A stretch of 64,000 bases of DNA. Source: Pandoraea capi. Its GTDB lineage: Bacteria > Pseudomonadota > Gammaproteobacteria > Burkholderiales > Burkholderiaceae. Within the stretch, counting starts at the first letter, position 1, and the number at the start of each line of letters is the position of its first letter. Location of the stretch: assembly GCF_902459735.1 (NCBI RefSeq), contig NZ_CABPRV010000016.1, positions 1 to 64,000 of the forward strand. Reading direction: 5' to 3'. The notes under the pieces are model-generated. The model did not search any database and was not told the origin of the DNA. It saw only the letters and a program-made list of their open reading frames with translations. Position numbers and translations under genes: made by a program. Below, in pieces: positions 1-12,300 of the stretch.

Positions 1-306
1 TGCATCAGCAGCAGAGAAGTGAGATTATGTCGCAGCTTCTCGTCGTCGTCAACAGTTTTTTTCGCTCTTTTCGTTCGCCGCCGTAGCGACTCACAAGCTC
101 CAAAACCACTAACCACCGGGCTTTGCAGCCCGTAGCTTCAACCTCGTCGCTGCTTTCGCTGCGTCGCTGTCGTTGCGAGAGACGAGATATTAATGACCTT
201 CTCGAAGACACGCAAGCAATTTGTGAAACTATTTTGAAGACCGCGCATTTTCCTTCGATTCGATGGCGTAGCGCCGCAGGTCTTCTCTATATATAGAGCG
301 CACAAA
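1..306. other. Intergenic region, no gene recognised
   Basis: This 306-bp stretch lies beyond the terminator of the giant exoprotein gene and is visibly more AT-rich than the rest of the window. Short reading frames exist on both strands, but none has a convincing ribosome-binding site or family resemblance. A TA-rich run near 290-297 and a small hairpin around 118-133 are visible. Nothing allows a function to be assigned; a promoter or leader for a gene left of the window is possible. Confidence 0.4.
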
Positions 307-332
307 GACAGGCCGTCTTGCGACGGCCTGTC
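307..332 (-). terminator. Rho-independent terminator of the exoprotein gene
   Basis: A perfect 11-bp inverted repeat (307-317 and 322-332) with a 4-nt loop lies 28 bp after the exoprotein stop codon. On the minus strand it is followed by a T-rich stretch. It closes the minus-strand transcription unit. Confidence 0.85.
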
Positions 333-360
333 CGACTTCCACTACATGATTGCGCTCACG

Positions 361-3300
361 TCACCGCATCAGGTTCTTCCGCTCCGTCGGCGTCAGCGCC
401 TGCAACTGTGACTCGGAGAGATTCATCTGGCCCACGACCTGCACGGGGGACGTCGGGTCGTAGCGGAACATCGGGCCATTGTCGGCGCGCGGTTTGCCAG
501 TGCTATCCGTCTGTGCACCTGCATCCAGCATCCGAACACTGAAGATCGACGACTGGTTCTGACGCGCCGACGCCCGATCGCGCGCCACCGCCTCTTGCGC
601 CGCAGACGCCGCCTGCGCTGCCGTCGCACTCGCATTCGTCAGCGCGCCCACGTTGACGGCAGCCACCGTTGGCACGCCCACCGACTTGCCCTGCACCTGG
701 ATGTTCTCGGCATTCACCACGCGCAGCGCCGCCACGTTGACGTTACCCGAGACGCGAATCCCCGCTTCCCCTGCATCCACCGTACCAAGCGGTGCAATCA
801 GATCGATGTCGCCCGGCGGAATCTCCGGAATCGGGTTGAGCGTCGCGATACCGGCCCCGGTGTTCGGCGTGGTCGGCGAGAGCGAGACGATGCCCATCCC
901 GTCATACACGCGACGCTGCGGTGTATAGACCACCGTCGACTTTGATCCGCGACCCGCGTTGATGTCACCCTGCGCCGACCAGGCCAGAACGTTGCCGCCG
1001 AACGTCGTGAAGATACGGCTCTGTCCGAGCAGGATGCTATCGAACGAGTACAGATCGACGTTCCCCCTGCCCTGCGTCAGAATCCCCGAGCCCTCATCCG
1101 GGACGAAACCGCCGTCGACCCCGACGAGGGTCCGTCCCCCCGGCGCAACGATACTGACGCCGCCGCCGAAGTCGGTGTGGATGCCAGCATCCTGCACTTC
1201 GTAATGCGGCACCCCGACCGATGGACTGCCTCGCGCGATCCACTGCGCCTGCGTCAGATACTTCACGCCTGCCTGCGGCCTCGTCGTCGATACGCGATAT
1301 GCGTTATCCAGGAAGTACTGCGCGCTGCTGTACATCGTCAGGCTGCCGTCGTACTTACGCGCGGCACCATTTTCGTCGACGGACGGGAACAACGTCGCGA
1401 TGGCCTCACGTCCACGCAGATAGCTGCCGGCACGCGGGCCCGTCGCATCATTGTATTCACGCCCGGAAGCCCGCAGTTCCGCAAAGTAGACGTCACGCAA
1501 ATAAGCGCGCTGCTGCTCGGCCGGCAGTGCATCGAAGAACTGACGCGCGTCCATCGCTCCTGCATCGAAGTGCACCCCGGTAGCGTTGCGCTTCGTCGCA
1601 TCGCCGAAGCGCGTGGTCAGCCAGTTCACCAGATAGCGCTGACTCTGCTGCGCATACTCGTTGCGAAGGTCCCGTTTCGCGGCGCCGCCAGCGTTCCCTG
1701 CTGCGGCACTCGCACGATCCAGATCGGCCTGCTTGCTCGCAAGGAATGCCTCGGCACCGCTCACGTCCCCGGAGTATCCGAACTCCTGCGCGAGCCATCC
1801 GGACAGCGTCAGCGCACCGCCATAAACGACCACCGCCTTGCCCGGCTGATCCGCGAGCGGACGTCCCGCATCCGCCAGATTGCCCTTGTCGAGATACCGC
1901 GCCGCGAACGCCTTGAAGTCCACCCCATCGAGTCCCTTCGGGCCGACGCCCACCGCCACCGCAATCCCCGCACCATTGCTCCGGTCGCCCGCCGTCACAT
2001 TGGCGAGCGCGCCGAGGCTGCGCAGCTCCGCCTTGTCGCCCATGAAAACGTCGCGCCCGGCCGTCACCTCCAGCAACCCCGGCCCGGCGATGTAGAACGT
2101 GCTGTAACGGATATCGCGTCCGGCCGAGACGACCGAGACGTCGTCTGCCGAGTTGTGCACGATCAGATTGCCGCGTGTCGTGGCACTGCCCAGAACCCGA
2201 TCCGGCCGCCCCGGATTGCTCGGATCGCGGAAGTCGGGCGTCGTCTTCCATCCTGACAGATCAGCATTCGTGCTAAGGAAAGTGCCCAGCGGCGTGCCTG
2301 AGTTGACGATATCGCGTCCCGCACGAATGGCGACTGCGCCGTTGCCCTCATACCAGGTGGCCTCCGTACCCGGCTGCGGCAATACCGTGCCCCGATAGTC
2401 GATGCTCCCGGTGTGCAACCCGACGATATCGCCCGTCACGGCATAGAAACGCGCGGGCGCCATGCCGGAGAAGTCGTAGCCGGAAACCGTGGCCGGCGTC
2501 AGACTGAACAGGGGGAAGCGCGTCGCGCTGTCAATGCCGTAGCTGAACAGGATGGAAGGTGCCAGCGCGTCCTGTCGCACATTGGTCAGATAGGCGCGGT
2601 TGACGAACGCCGTCGACGCGATGCCCCCGGCGAACGCCGGATTCTGCGCTGTCGGCAAGGCCGTCGGGGTCGCCGCCGACCGGCTGATCGGATAGCCGCC
2701 GCCGTACAACGAACCGCCTGCGATCAGTTCGAGCGCCCCGCCGTCGCCCGCGACCTTGAACAACGAACTGACGGGTTCCGGCGCGAGCAATGCCGGGGTC
2801 GTGCCGATGGTCGGCTGCTGAGATTCATCCAGGAGGTAAGTCGCCGCATAGCCGTTGTAGATGCTGCCATTCGCCGCGACTGCCCGCAGTGTTGCGGGCA
2901 ACACGAAGCGACCGTCCGTCGCCCCATAGTTGGCGGTGAGACGATTGGCGTCTGCAATCGCCGTGATCGGCACCAGATGACCGCCGGCACTGAACAGATC
3001 GATGGCCGTCGACGGCGTCCACAGCGTGAACCAGCTGAACCCTTCGCCGCCGTAGTTCACCCCGTTCGCCGAGAACGGCGTGCCGTTCGTACGTTGCTGC
3101 ATGCGCGTGGCGTCGCCATACCCGCCGATGACCAGATCGCCCCGCGTGTCGATGCGCGCGGTCGAGTCGCCGAGCACCAGCGTCGGGCCGCCCGTGCCGA
3201 TGCCGCGCCCTGCCGTGAACGCATCGCGTGCCCGGGATTCGCGGATGTCCGTGCCGCCGTAGACGGCATCGAATCCCCCCAATGCGCCGGCTTCGACACG

Positions 3301-6300
3301 CGTCGCCCCTCGCAGATTGGTGAACGAGCCGTACAGCCCGAGGTTGTCGTTGCGCCAGATCGACAGATCGGTGACCTCGGAGTTGGCCTGCGTCACAGCA
3401 CGCACCTCGCGCACCGGATTCAATCCGCCGCCAATGCGAACGTCCAGATCGCCACCGCCGGTGAGTACGATCTGCGCGCCGTCGGCAGACACGCGTCCGG
3501 TGCTCGCGACGGCGACGTTGAGCCCTTCGCTGCGCGCGACGTAGTAGTGCGGATCGAGATAGCCCGCCCCCATGCGTGACTCCAGCAACCCGGCGTTGCC
3601 GCCCGCCTCGACGACCAGATTGCCGCCACCGAGCGTGCCCAGTCCCGTGAAGCCCAGCAAGTACGGCGCGTTATCGAGATATGAGCCACCGCTGTCGCGC
3701 CCCGGCGTGTAGGTGCCGAAGTTGATCCACCATGACGTCGGCACGCCGCCTTGCGCGATCGCGGAGCCAGAGCCCTGACGCCACAGCCAGTTACCCACGT
3801 TGGACGATTCGATGAGCTGACGCGGCGTCCCAAAGCTGCTGTCACGGACAAAATTCCCGCGCGATCCCGTCGCGTCACCGCGAATATCGCCTTGCGCACG
3901 CACGAGCAGATTGCCCCCATGCTCGGGGTACCACGCCGAATACAGGCTCTGTGCCTGCCCGTCGACGTACTTCTCGAAGTCACCGCCGCCCGTCCCCAGC
4001 ACGGCGGCGCCCTTCACTTTGGAACGTGCGAGGTTGTAAGCCCCGGTCACATCCTTCGCCTGCGTGCCCGCCGTGTAGACGCCATACAGCGAATTCATCG
4101 TGAAGTTACCGCCGGCGAGCATGTCCAGATCGCCTGTGCCGGTGCGCACAACGCTGAAGAGCGGCTCGCGCGCCGGAATCGCCCCCGTCGCAATGACCGG
4201 CGGCGTGCCCGCCACAACCGTCTGCACGACATCGCCGATGGAATTCCAGAAATCGATCATCTCCGGCGTGAGGTCGTAAGCCCTGAGTTCCTCCTCGGTG
4301 ATGATCGCTCCCGGCGTCGCACCGAAGTAGTCGGCGCCCGCCGGGCCCCAACGGTACACGCTGGGCGTGCCGGTGCCGGGCACCTGATACTGCCCGATGG
4401 ACATGCCGTAGTGCGTATCGGCGAGCACCAGATGGCCGTCCTTCGCGAACGGACGCAGCGCACGCGGGTCGGCCGCCGACGTGTCGGCCCCGGCGACCAG
4501 GCGCATCGACCACGACGCCGAGCCGGGCTGAAGCATCGGTGCGATGGCGAAGTTCTGGCCCTGATTGCCGTCGGCATCGGCCGGTCGCACGTTGATGAAC
4601 TTCGCGCCGCTTGGGAGCCTGACGTCCGTCTCTGCCGGGATGATCGCGCCCTTCTTCAGGGCCACGTCGCCCGCCAGCACGAGACTGACCGGCATCACGG
4701 CGCCCGCAGGCCATGTCATCGGTCCGACAAACGCCTGCGTGGGCAGGATCACGCCCGGGTCGAGCTGCATGGCCCCGATCACCGTGAGCGGCGACGACAA
4801 CACCGTTCCCGCCGCATGGACGACATTGCCCGACGCATCGCGCACCGCGCCGCCGAGCACCGTCCCTGCCGGGAACGTGACGTTGTCCGTGAGCGTGACG
4901 CGCGTCGGCAGCCGCACCCCGGCCGGCAACGATGCGCCGTTCACCTGCACGTCGTAGTTCAGCTTGCGCTCTGCCGGGAACGACGTACCGGCCACCAGCG
5001 TGACCAGCCCGCCGGTCGGCACCACGGCGTCACCGCCCCACGCCGCCTTACCGCTGGTGAGTACCCAGCCCTTCGTATCGGGGCTCGACGTCAGCTTGCT
5101 GGTATCGAAGCCATCCGTCACGCTGCCGTACACATGGAGGTTGCCGCCCGCGCGAATCGTGAGCGCACCCGCTTCGCCGCTGCCGTACACGCCAGTCATC
5201 TGCGTGTGCGGGTTCAGGCTGACGTAGCGATAACGCGACATGTCGATATCGCCATCGATATGCAGATCGCCGTCGGGCGTGGCGCTGACGATCTCGACAC
5301 CCGGGCGTAGATGGAACGCATCCGTGTATCGACGCAGACCGGCCAGACGCGTGAGCAAAGCGCCGTTGGCGAGCGCGTTCGTCATGAACGTCGTGCTCTG
5401 ATCGTGGAGCCTGTCGAGATAGCCCTGATTGATGACCTGATACCCGCGCCCGTCGACCGACGTATCCGTTCCCGGCGCCGCGTTCGGGTCGCGATACATG
5501 CCATTGACGGTGATCGAACGCGCGCCGTCGATCACGACACGCCCCCCTGCGTCGATGGCGATATCGTTGCCCGTCGCCCCGCCCAAACGCGCGGCGCTGA
5601 TCTCCACCGTCCCCACGTTTAACGGGGTGCCATCCGTACCGGCACGCACGTCGAAACGCGCGCCGTCGGCGAGCACCACGCGCCCCTGATTCCCGTTGAT
5701 CTCAATGACCGCGCGGTTCGACGCCTCGATCGGCTGGCCATAGCTGTCGAGCCGCAGCGTCGTGCTGTGCGCGTCGAGTTGCGCATTGCCGCCGATGGTC
5801 ACACCGTCGCGGGCCGACAGGCGAATCGTACCCGCCTGCTTGCCGCTCGCGTCGACCTTGCCGACCACCTCCAGACGCCCGCCGTCCACCGACAGCGATA
5901 TCTCCCGTGCCCGGATCTCGTCGCCCACGACAAGATCGCCCTGCTTCGTCTGGAAGTTGCGGCTGCCGAACACGCCGCCATCGTTCAAACGCGTATTGAG
6001 CCCGCCGAAATCGTCGATACGCTGCGCCCGCACGTCGAGTCCGCCTGCCGCGAAGGGGACGTTCGTGCCGCCCGCGTCATACTCGCCGCTCGCGCTCCCG
6101 AGCACCTTGCCCGCGAGCGACACGACACCGCCCGTCGGCCCGACAGCCGCGACCGTGAGCTTGCCCGCGCGGTTGAACTGCGCCGACAGGTCGATGCGCG
6201 AGCCCGCCGCCTGATGCACGTTGCCGTTCGCGCTGGAGACGATGACGTCGCCGCCCCAGCCGTACTTGCTGGCATCGAAGAAATCGAGCTTGCGTCCGGC

Positions 6301-9300
6301 CAGATCCAGTTGCGCCCCGTCGCCCAGCGAAACGTCGCCCAGTGCGGACACGCTCAGGCGTCCGCTCGGCAGCACGACATTCGTATTCACCTGAGCCGTG
6401 CCGCCCGCCGTGAGCGCGACTTCCGCGCCCAGCGCCGAGACGAGCAGACCGTTGTCGAGCACTGGCTTCGCGCGCCCGCTCGCATTGGCAACCGTAATGT
6501 TTCCGCCCGCATTGAAGCGGCTCACCGAACCGGCTTCGCCCGTGAGCATCGGCGTATCGACCACGACATCGCCGCCGCTGTAGTCGTAATCCTGCTTCGT
6601 GTCGTTCCACACGCCCCGCGAGCGATAGACGGACAGGCTGCCCCGCTGATTGGCCGTCACGCGTTCGCTCGCGTTGAGTTCGACCGTCGAAAAGCCGACC
6701 GCCAGACGGTTCATTGCGTTGTTGACGTCGCGCTGCGTGCCCGGCCCGTAGCCCAGCTCGATTGCTTTCGCGTCGACGATCAGACGGCCATTGCCGGTGC
6801 CCGCGCCGCCCGCCACGATCGCGCCCGCGGGTGACTTCGCGCCACTCCATACCAGCCGGTTCGTGCGGATGCGCGCGACGGCATCGCTCGCTCCGAAGCC
6901 ATAGATCGCCGGTGTCCCGAGCACGAGCGTGTCGATGCCCGACTTGCCGGTTGCCGCGTCGATAGTCGAGAGCGATACCGAATCGTAGAAGTTGATCGAG
7001 TCACGGGCAATGAGCGACAGACTCTCGAGCGCAGGCGCGCCGGACACCGTATCGCCACGCAGCAGACGCGAGAGCACCGACTGGTTGAGCGTCAGCCCTT
7101 CGGGAAGACGCCCGCTGGCTGCGAGGGACGAGAGCGAGGCCTGCTCGCCGACGTTCACACGACCAACCGACAGCGACAACTGACGCGTGCCGTAGCGCAC
7201 GGCATCGGTGATCGTGAACCGCTTGTCCGTCGCCACCGCAATCGAGCCTTCCGACAGCAGCAGCGCGTCGCCTGCGCACGTCGCGCCTGCCGCACAGACG
7301 CCCAGATCGATGAAGCCCGCCCCGTTCCACGAATCGCCCGGTGTCGGTGCGAGCAGCGCGATCCGTCCGTTCGATACCGCGAGCACCCCCGCCTTGCCCG
7401 GCGAATACGTGTAGCCCGTGGTGGCATCCCACATCTGCATGCCGTAACCGAGCGTGTTGATCCCGCTGCCCTGCTCGATGGTGATGCCGGACGTGCTCTG
7501 CTTCGTGACGATGAAGACCTCGCCCGCGCGCAAGATCGCGCCGTCGCGCAGCGTCACCGAATAGACGGCGCCGCGACCGGTGCGGTCGAGATACGCGGTC
7601 GTCGCCGCGAGCGCGCCTTGTCCGTCGGCACTAACTTCCGGCAACCCTCCGATCCCCATGCGGGCCACGCCAATCTTGTTGATTTCATCGGCATACAGCG
7701 ATACGAGCAGTGGGTCACCCTTCGTCGGGGTGCCGCCTGCGCCGAGAATCTCGAACTTCCCGCTGAATGGCGAACTCACCATCAGGCTCGCACCATAACC
7801 GTCCTTGCCCGGCGCGACGTTCGCACGCCCGTCGAAACGCAACGACGGCAGGCCGTCGACCTTACCGATGTAGTTGTCACCGAGGAAGTAGAGATCGAGA
7901 CGTTTGGCATCGGCCTCGATCAGCGAGCGCGGCACACCGTCGCGGGCCGCCCCGGCTCGGGCAAAGTCCGCGTAGCTCATCTCGTTGTATTGCGAGTACG
8001 AACGCAACACGTCGCCCGACGTAAGGACGGCTTGCGTCGGCGAGACGTTACGAATGCCCGTATGGTTCACGCTCAGTTGCGCAGGCAACGTCAGCGAGCC
8101 ATTACGCATGGCGAGCGGCGCCATACCGGCTTGCGACGTGGCGTCAGTCTGCAATTCGACGCGATACGCGCCGGGCAGCAACGCAAACGACGACGGCAAC
8201 AGCGTGTAAGTGCCCGCAGGCAGTCCCGGTACGCCATCTCCGATGGTGATCTGCTGTCCGATCATCGGTGCGAGCGCGCCAGTGTCCTTGACGACCGGCG
8301 CATAAGCTTGCTGCGTCCCCGGCAGGATCGCGTAGACGGGGTTGGTCGACAGCGACGGCAGACGGAAGCTCGCCTTGTTGCCCGACTGCACGACCTGCAT
8401 GAGCGGCGACAACCGCGCGTCGACCGAGCCGCCTCGACCGGTCAGGAAAGCCGCGCCGCGAATCTCACCGCCGCCCGACAGGTCGACGACGGCACCTTCG
8501 TCCACGCCCAGCGAGTGCGTGTAGACGGAGATGGACGGCCCCGCGCCGGCGAGCGCGAACTTCGCATCGACGCCGTCGTAGAGATAGCTCAGGCCGTCGA
8601 GCGAACCGCCGTACGGTATCGTCAGGCCCGCCGCGCTCACGGACGTCACGCTGCCTGGGAGCAGGTGCAGATAACTGTTGACCAGAAGGTTGCCCATCTC
8701 GCCGAACGTGATGAAGCCCATCGGGGCGCGCACCACCCCGCCTTGCCGGATGGTGGGCGCGTTGAGCGTGAGATTGCCGAACACCGAATACGGCTGCGAC
8801 GGCAACGTGTCGCCCACGCGTTCGATAGTCAGGGTACGCGCCGGGTCCAGCCGCGTTTCGTTCGCGTTCCACTGATTGACGTAGGTCCGCTGCCCCACGA
8901 CGATCTTCGCCGTGGCATCCGACACCGGATAGAGCTGCGCCGATGCCAGCTTGAGATTGCCCGGCACATACACTTCGGTCTTGTCGAGCAGACGCAGGTC
9001 GCCGGTGCTGCGCAACGTCACGTCGCCAAATGCTGCACGACGGTATTCGGTCTGCCCGCCGTCGCCCATCACAATGCTCCCGGCGGTCCCGAACTGCATA
9101 GGCCCGGCGAGATCGATGAGCGAAGCATTGACGTCGAACGTCGCGTCGTCGTCAGGCAACGGCGCTCCCAACACACCACTGCCCACGGCGTTCTTCGACC
9201 CCTTCACCGGGTTCGGCATGAGGAAGCCCTCGCCCTGCGCGCGTGATGCACCGGCGAGTAGCACATACGGGGCCGAGAGCTTGACAACGCTGCCACGCGC

Positions 9301-12300
9301 GTTCGCCGCCTGACCGAACGAACTCGCCGTCAGGCGCAGGCTCTGCCCCATCGACAGATCGACGTTACCGTCGAAGTCGATCATGCCATTGGCGAGCAGC
9401 GACAGATTGTCGAAGCCGCCCGCCGCAACGCGATCGACGCCGATTCTCGCGTTGCCCATCGTCAGTCCGCCGCCCGTCGCTCCGGCACGCAGCGAGTCCG
9501 CCAGAACGCTGGCGCCCTGCTGCTGCGCGATGATCATCTCGCGCGCGACCCGCACGGCATCTTCCACGTTGGTGCCGGCGAGCGTCGCCCGGTCGACCGG
9601 GCCGTAGTTGAGCGCTTCGAGCACCACGTTCAGCGTGCCACCGGCGGCCCCCGCGCCGCCCGCAGCGGCTTTCATGTCGCCGTCGAGGTAGAGACCGCGT
9701 GCCGACGCCAGCGAGATGACGCCGCCGTTGCTCGTCACCCGCGTGCGGGCCTGCCCCGGTACATCGATATCTGCCGCCGTACCCGAGGCATCGAGCCTTG
9801 CACCGGGGCGCACGATCACGAACGCGTCCGCCGCATCGACCTTCGTCGCGCCGGCCACGTACTTCGCACCGATCTGAATCGTGCCACCCGCCGCGACCTT
9901 GCCCGTGAGCGCGCCCGACGCACTCTGGGCCGTGAACGGTTGTGCCGACACATCGATGAACGCAGTGCCACCCAGCCAGATCGAGCGCGCATTGAACACG
10001 CCGTCCGGCAGATCCGCGTTACTGCCTGTGCCGAACGTGCCGGGTAACAGGCTCACGACGCCTGACGGCGCACGGAGGCCGCCGAGCACCGTGATCTGAT
10101 CGTTCCCGGTGATGGTGATGCTGCGCCCCGGGTCGACGGCAACCACCGCCCCCTCGCCCACGCGCACCTGAGCGCGCTTGTACGCCGTTCCCGCATTGAT
10201 GACGAGGTCCGCACCGCCGCGCTGACTGATCGTGCCCTTGACGGCATCGCTCTGCCACACCGGCGGCAGATACCGGCTGAGAACGCGCGACGGATTGCTG
10301 CCGCTTTGCGTGTCTCGCGCGGCCAGGGCGTCCGCGTTCAGCACCGGCATGACGACGGAAAGCCGGGCGTTGTCGGCAACGGTAACCCCGAGTTGTCCGT
10401 TGACGTCATAGCGAGAGAAGCCGGTCGTGAACAGCTGTGCATCGAGCGTCGTGGGCGATGCGACCCGCACCGCTTCGGTCGTCGTCAGTCCCGCAGGCAC
10501 CAGCGCCCCGCTGGCGAGCTTGACGTCGAAGGGCAATGCACGTGTGAGCGTCTGCTTGTAGTCGACCGGCGCCATCGTGCCGGCCTTGATCGTGTAGTCC
10601 TGCAACAGCACGACGTCGAACGGCAGGGTCTCGCCAGCCGCCAGCCAGCCGTCGGTCTTCAACCCGGGGCCACCGATGACGATGCCGTTGCCCGTGTCGA
10701 GCTTGAGCGTGCCGCCGCCGCTCACGCCGTAGGCGCGCAATTCGCCGTCGACATGCAATTCTCCGGAACGCTTGCCGTCGAGATCGTATTGGCTCGCGAG
10801 CAGCGATACATTGCCGCCCTTGCCGCCGCGCACCGAGCCGTTCGACATCAACGCCGCGCCCGACGACACGTCGACGACGCTGCCCGGCAGCAGACGGACG
10901 TCGCCGGAACTCGACAACACGACGTTGCCACCGTCGATGTACGGCACACCGCGCGTGCCCGATTCGCCTTCGTCGACACGACTCCACACGCCACGCGTAT
11001 CGAGCGTGACGCCGTCGGCGACCTTCACGTAAGACTCACCGACCGTCGCCCCGTCGGCGATGGTCTTGTCCACCCACACGCCGCCCGCCACGCCCGTGAG
11101 CATCTGCGTCACGATGTTGCCCGCGACGATGTTGCCGCTGCGCGCCGTGACGTTGGCATCGAGATTCACCCGCGTGGCGTGCAGAGCGACGTCGCCGCCA
11201 TCGGCCACGCGAAGGTCGCGGCTGACGGTCAACCGTTCGCTCGCCAGCAGCTTTACGCCACCGAAGTGCTGACGGTTGAGCCATCCCGCATCGAGTGAGA
11301 TCTTGCCCGTACGGGCGGCGTCAATCGGCGCATCGAGAGCAATGCTCGCCGCGAGTGCCTGAATGTCGCCCACATCGATGCTGCGCACCACGGCCGAGGG
11401 GCTGTCGCGCAACGTCAGCGTCGTTTCGTCGTAGAACGGCGTCATGTTGCCGACGATCAACTGCGCACCGCGTGCGGCCGCCAGTTGCGACTGGAGATAG
11501 CCGTCGTAACGGGTCTTGTCGGGTGCCTGCGCCTGACGCGGTCCCTGATACACCGACGTATCGATATCGCCTTCGAGGACGGCCGATGGGCTGGCGATGA
11601 TCAGGCGTCCTGCGTCGCGGCCCACGGTATAGCCGTTCTCCAGTCGTGCGCCCGGTGCGACGAACGGCGTGGCGTATGCCTCGGTCGTGTTCTTGCCCCA
11701 GCGCGCGTGCGTCACTTCAAAACCGCGATACACACCGAGATAACGCAGATCGCCCGGCGCATTGTCCGCGCGATAGAGTTGCCCGTCCGCCCCGCGCAGC
11801 CAGCTCTGACGAATCATGCCGGTCTGCACGTCGAGCGTGCCGCCAGCCAGATTGATGAGCGACCCCGCACGCGTCACCACTTCTGCGCCGCCCAGTTGCA
11901 CCGTGCCGCCTTGCGCGGCCCATTCGCCCACGCCGTGCTGCGCGGTGTTGAGATAGCCGCTCACTTCGAGCAGCCCCCCGGGGGTGTACCAGCGATCCGT
12001 GGAATAGCCTTGCGTACCGGCAGGCACCCGCACCAGATAGCGACGGTCGATGAAGAGCGTCTGGTTGTTGAGCAACGCGGAATCGCGGTTGGTCGGTGCG
12101 TCGCGCTGCTCGTTGCCCTGCACGCTGATCTCGAGGTTGTTCGCCGACATCGCGACCTGCACGCCGACGGCCCCCGATACGTCGAGCTTCGCGCGTTCCA
12201 TCGCGACCATGCGACGCGTTGCCGCGACGTTGATCTGCCCGCCGGTGGCGAGCGTGAGCGAGTCGCTGTCGAACAGCACGTCTGCGGAGGACACGACCTG

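Noticed and set aside
69-160. Possible tRNA or small RNA near the left edge (short GC-rich hairpin around 118-133)
   Set aside because: No cloverleaf, anticodon arm or T-loop consensus could be traced.
5-211. Minus-strand 68-codon open frame at the left edge
   Set aside because: Ser/Arg-rich translation, no ribosome-binding site, in an AT-richer intergenic region; no support for coding.
1177-2256. A 359-codon plus-strand open frame opposite the exoprotein gene, and several similar long antisense frames along 0.4-13.4 kb
   Set aside because: They are antisense shadows caused by high GC at third codon positions; they lack ribosome-binding sites and are Arg/His/Pro-rich without family features.
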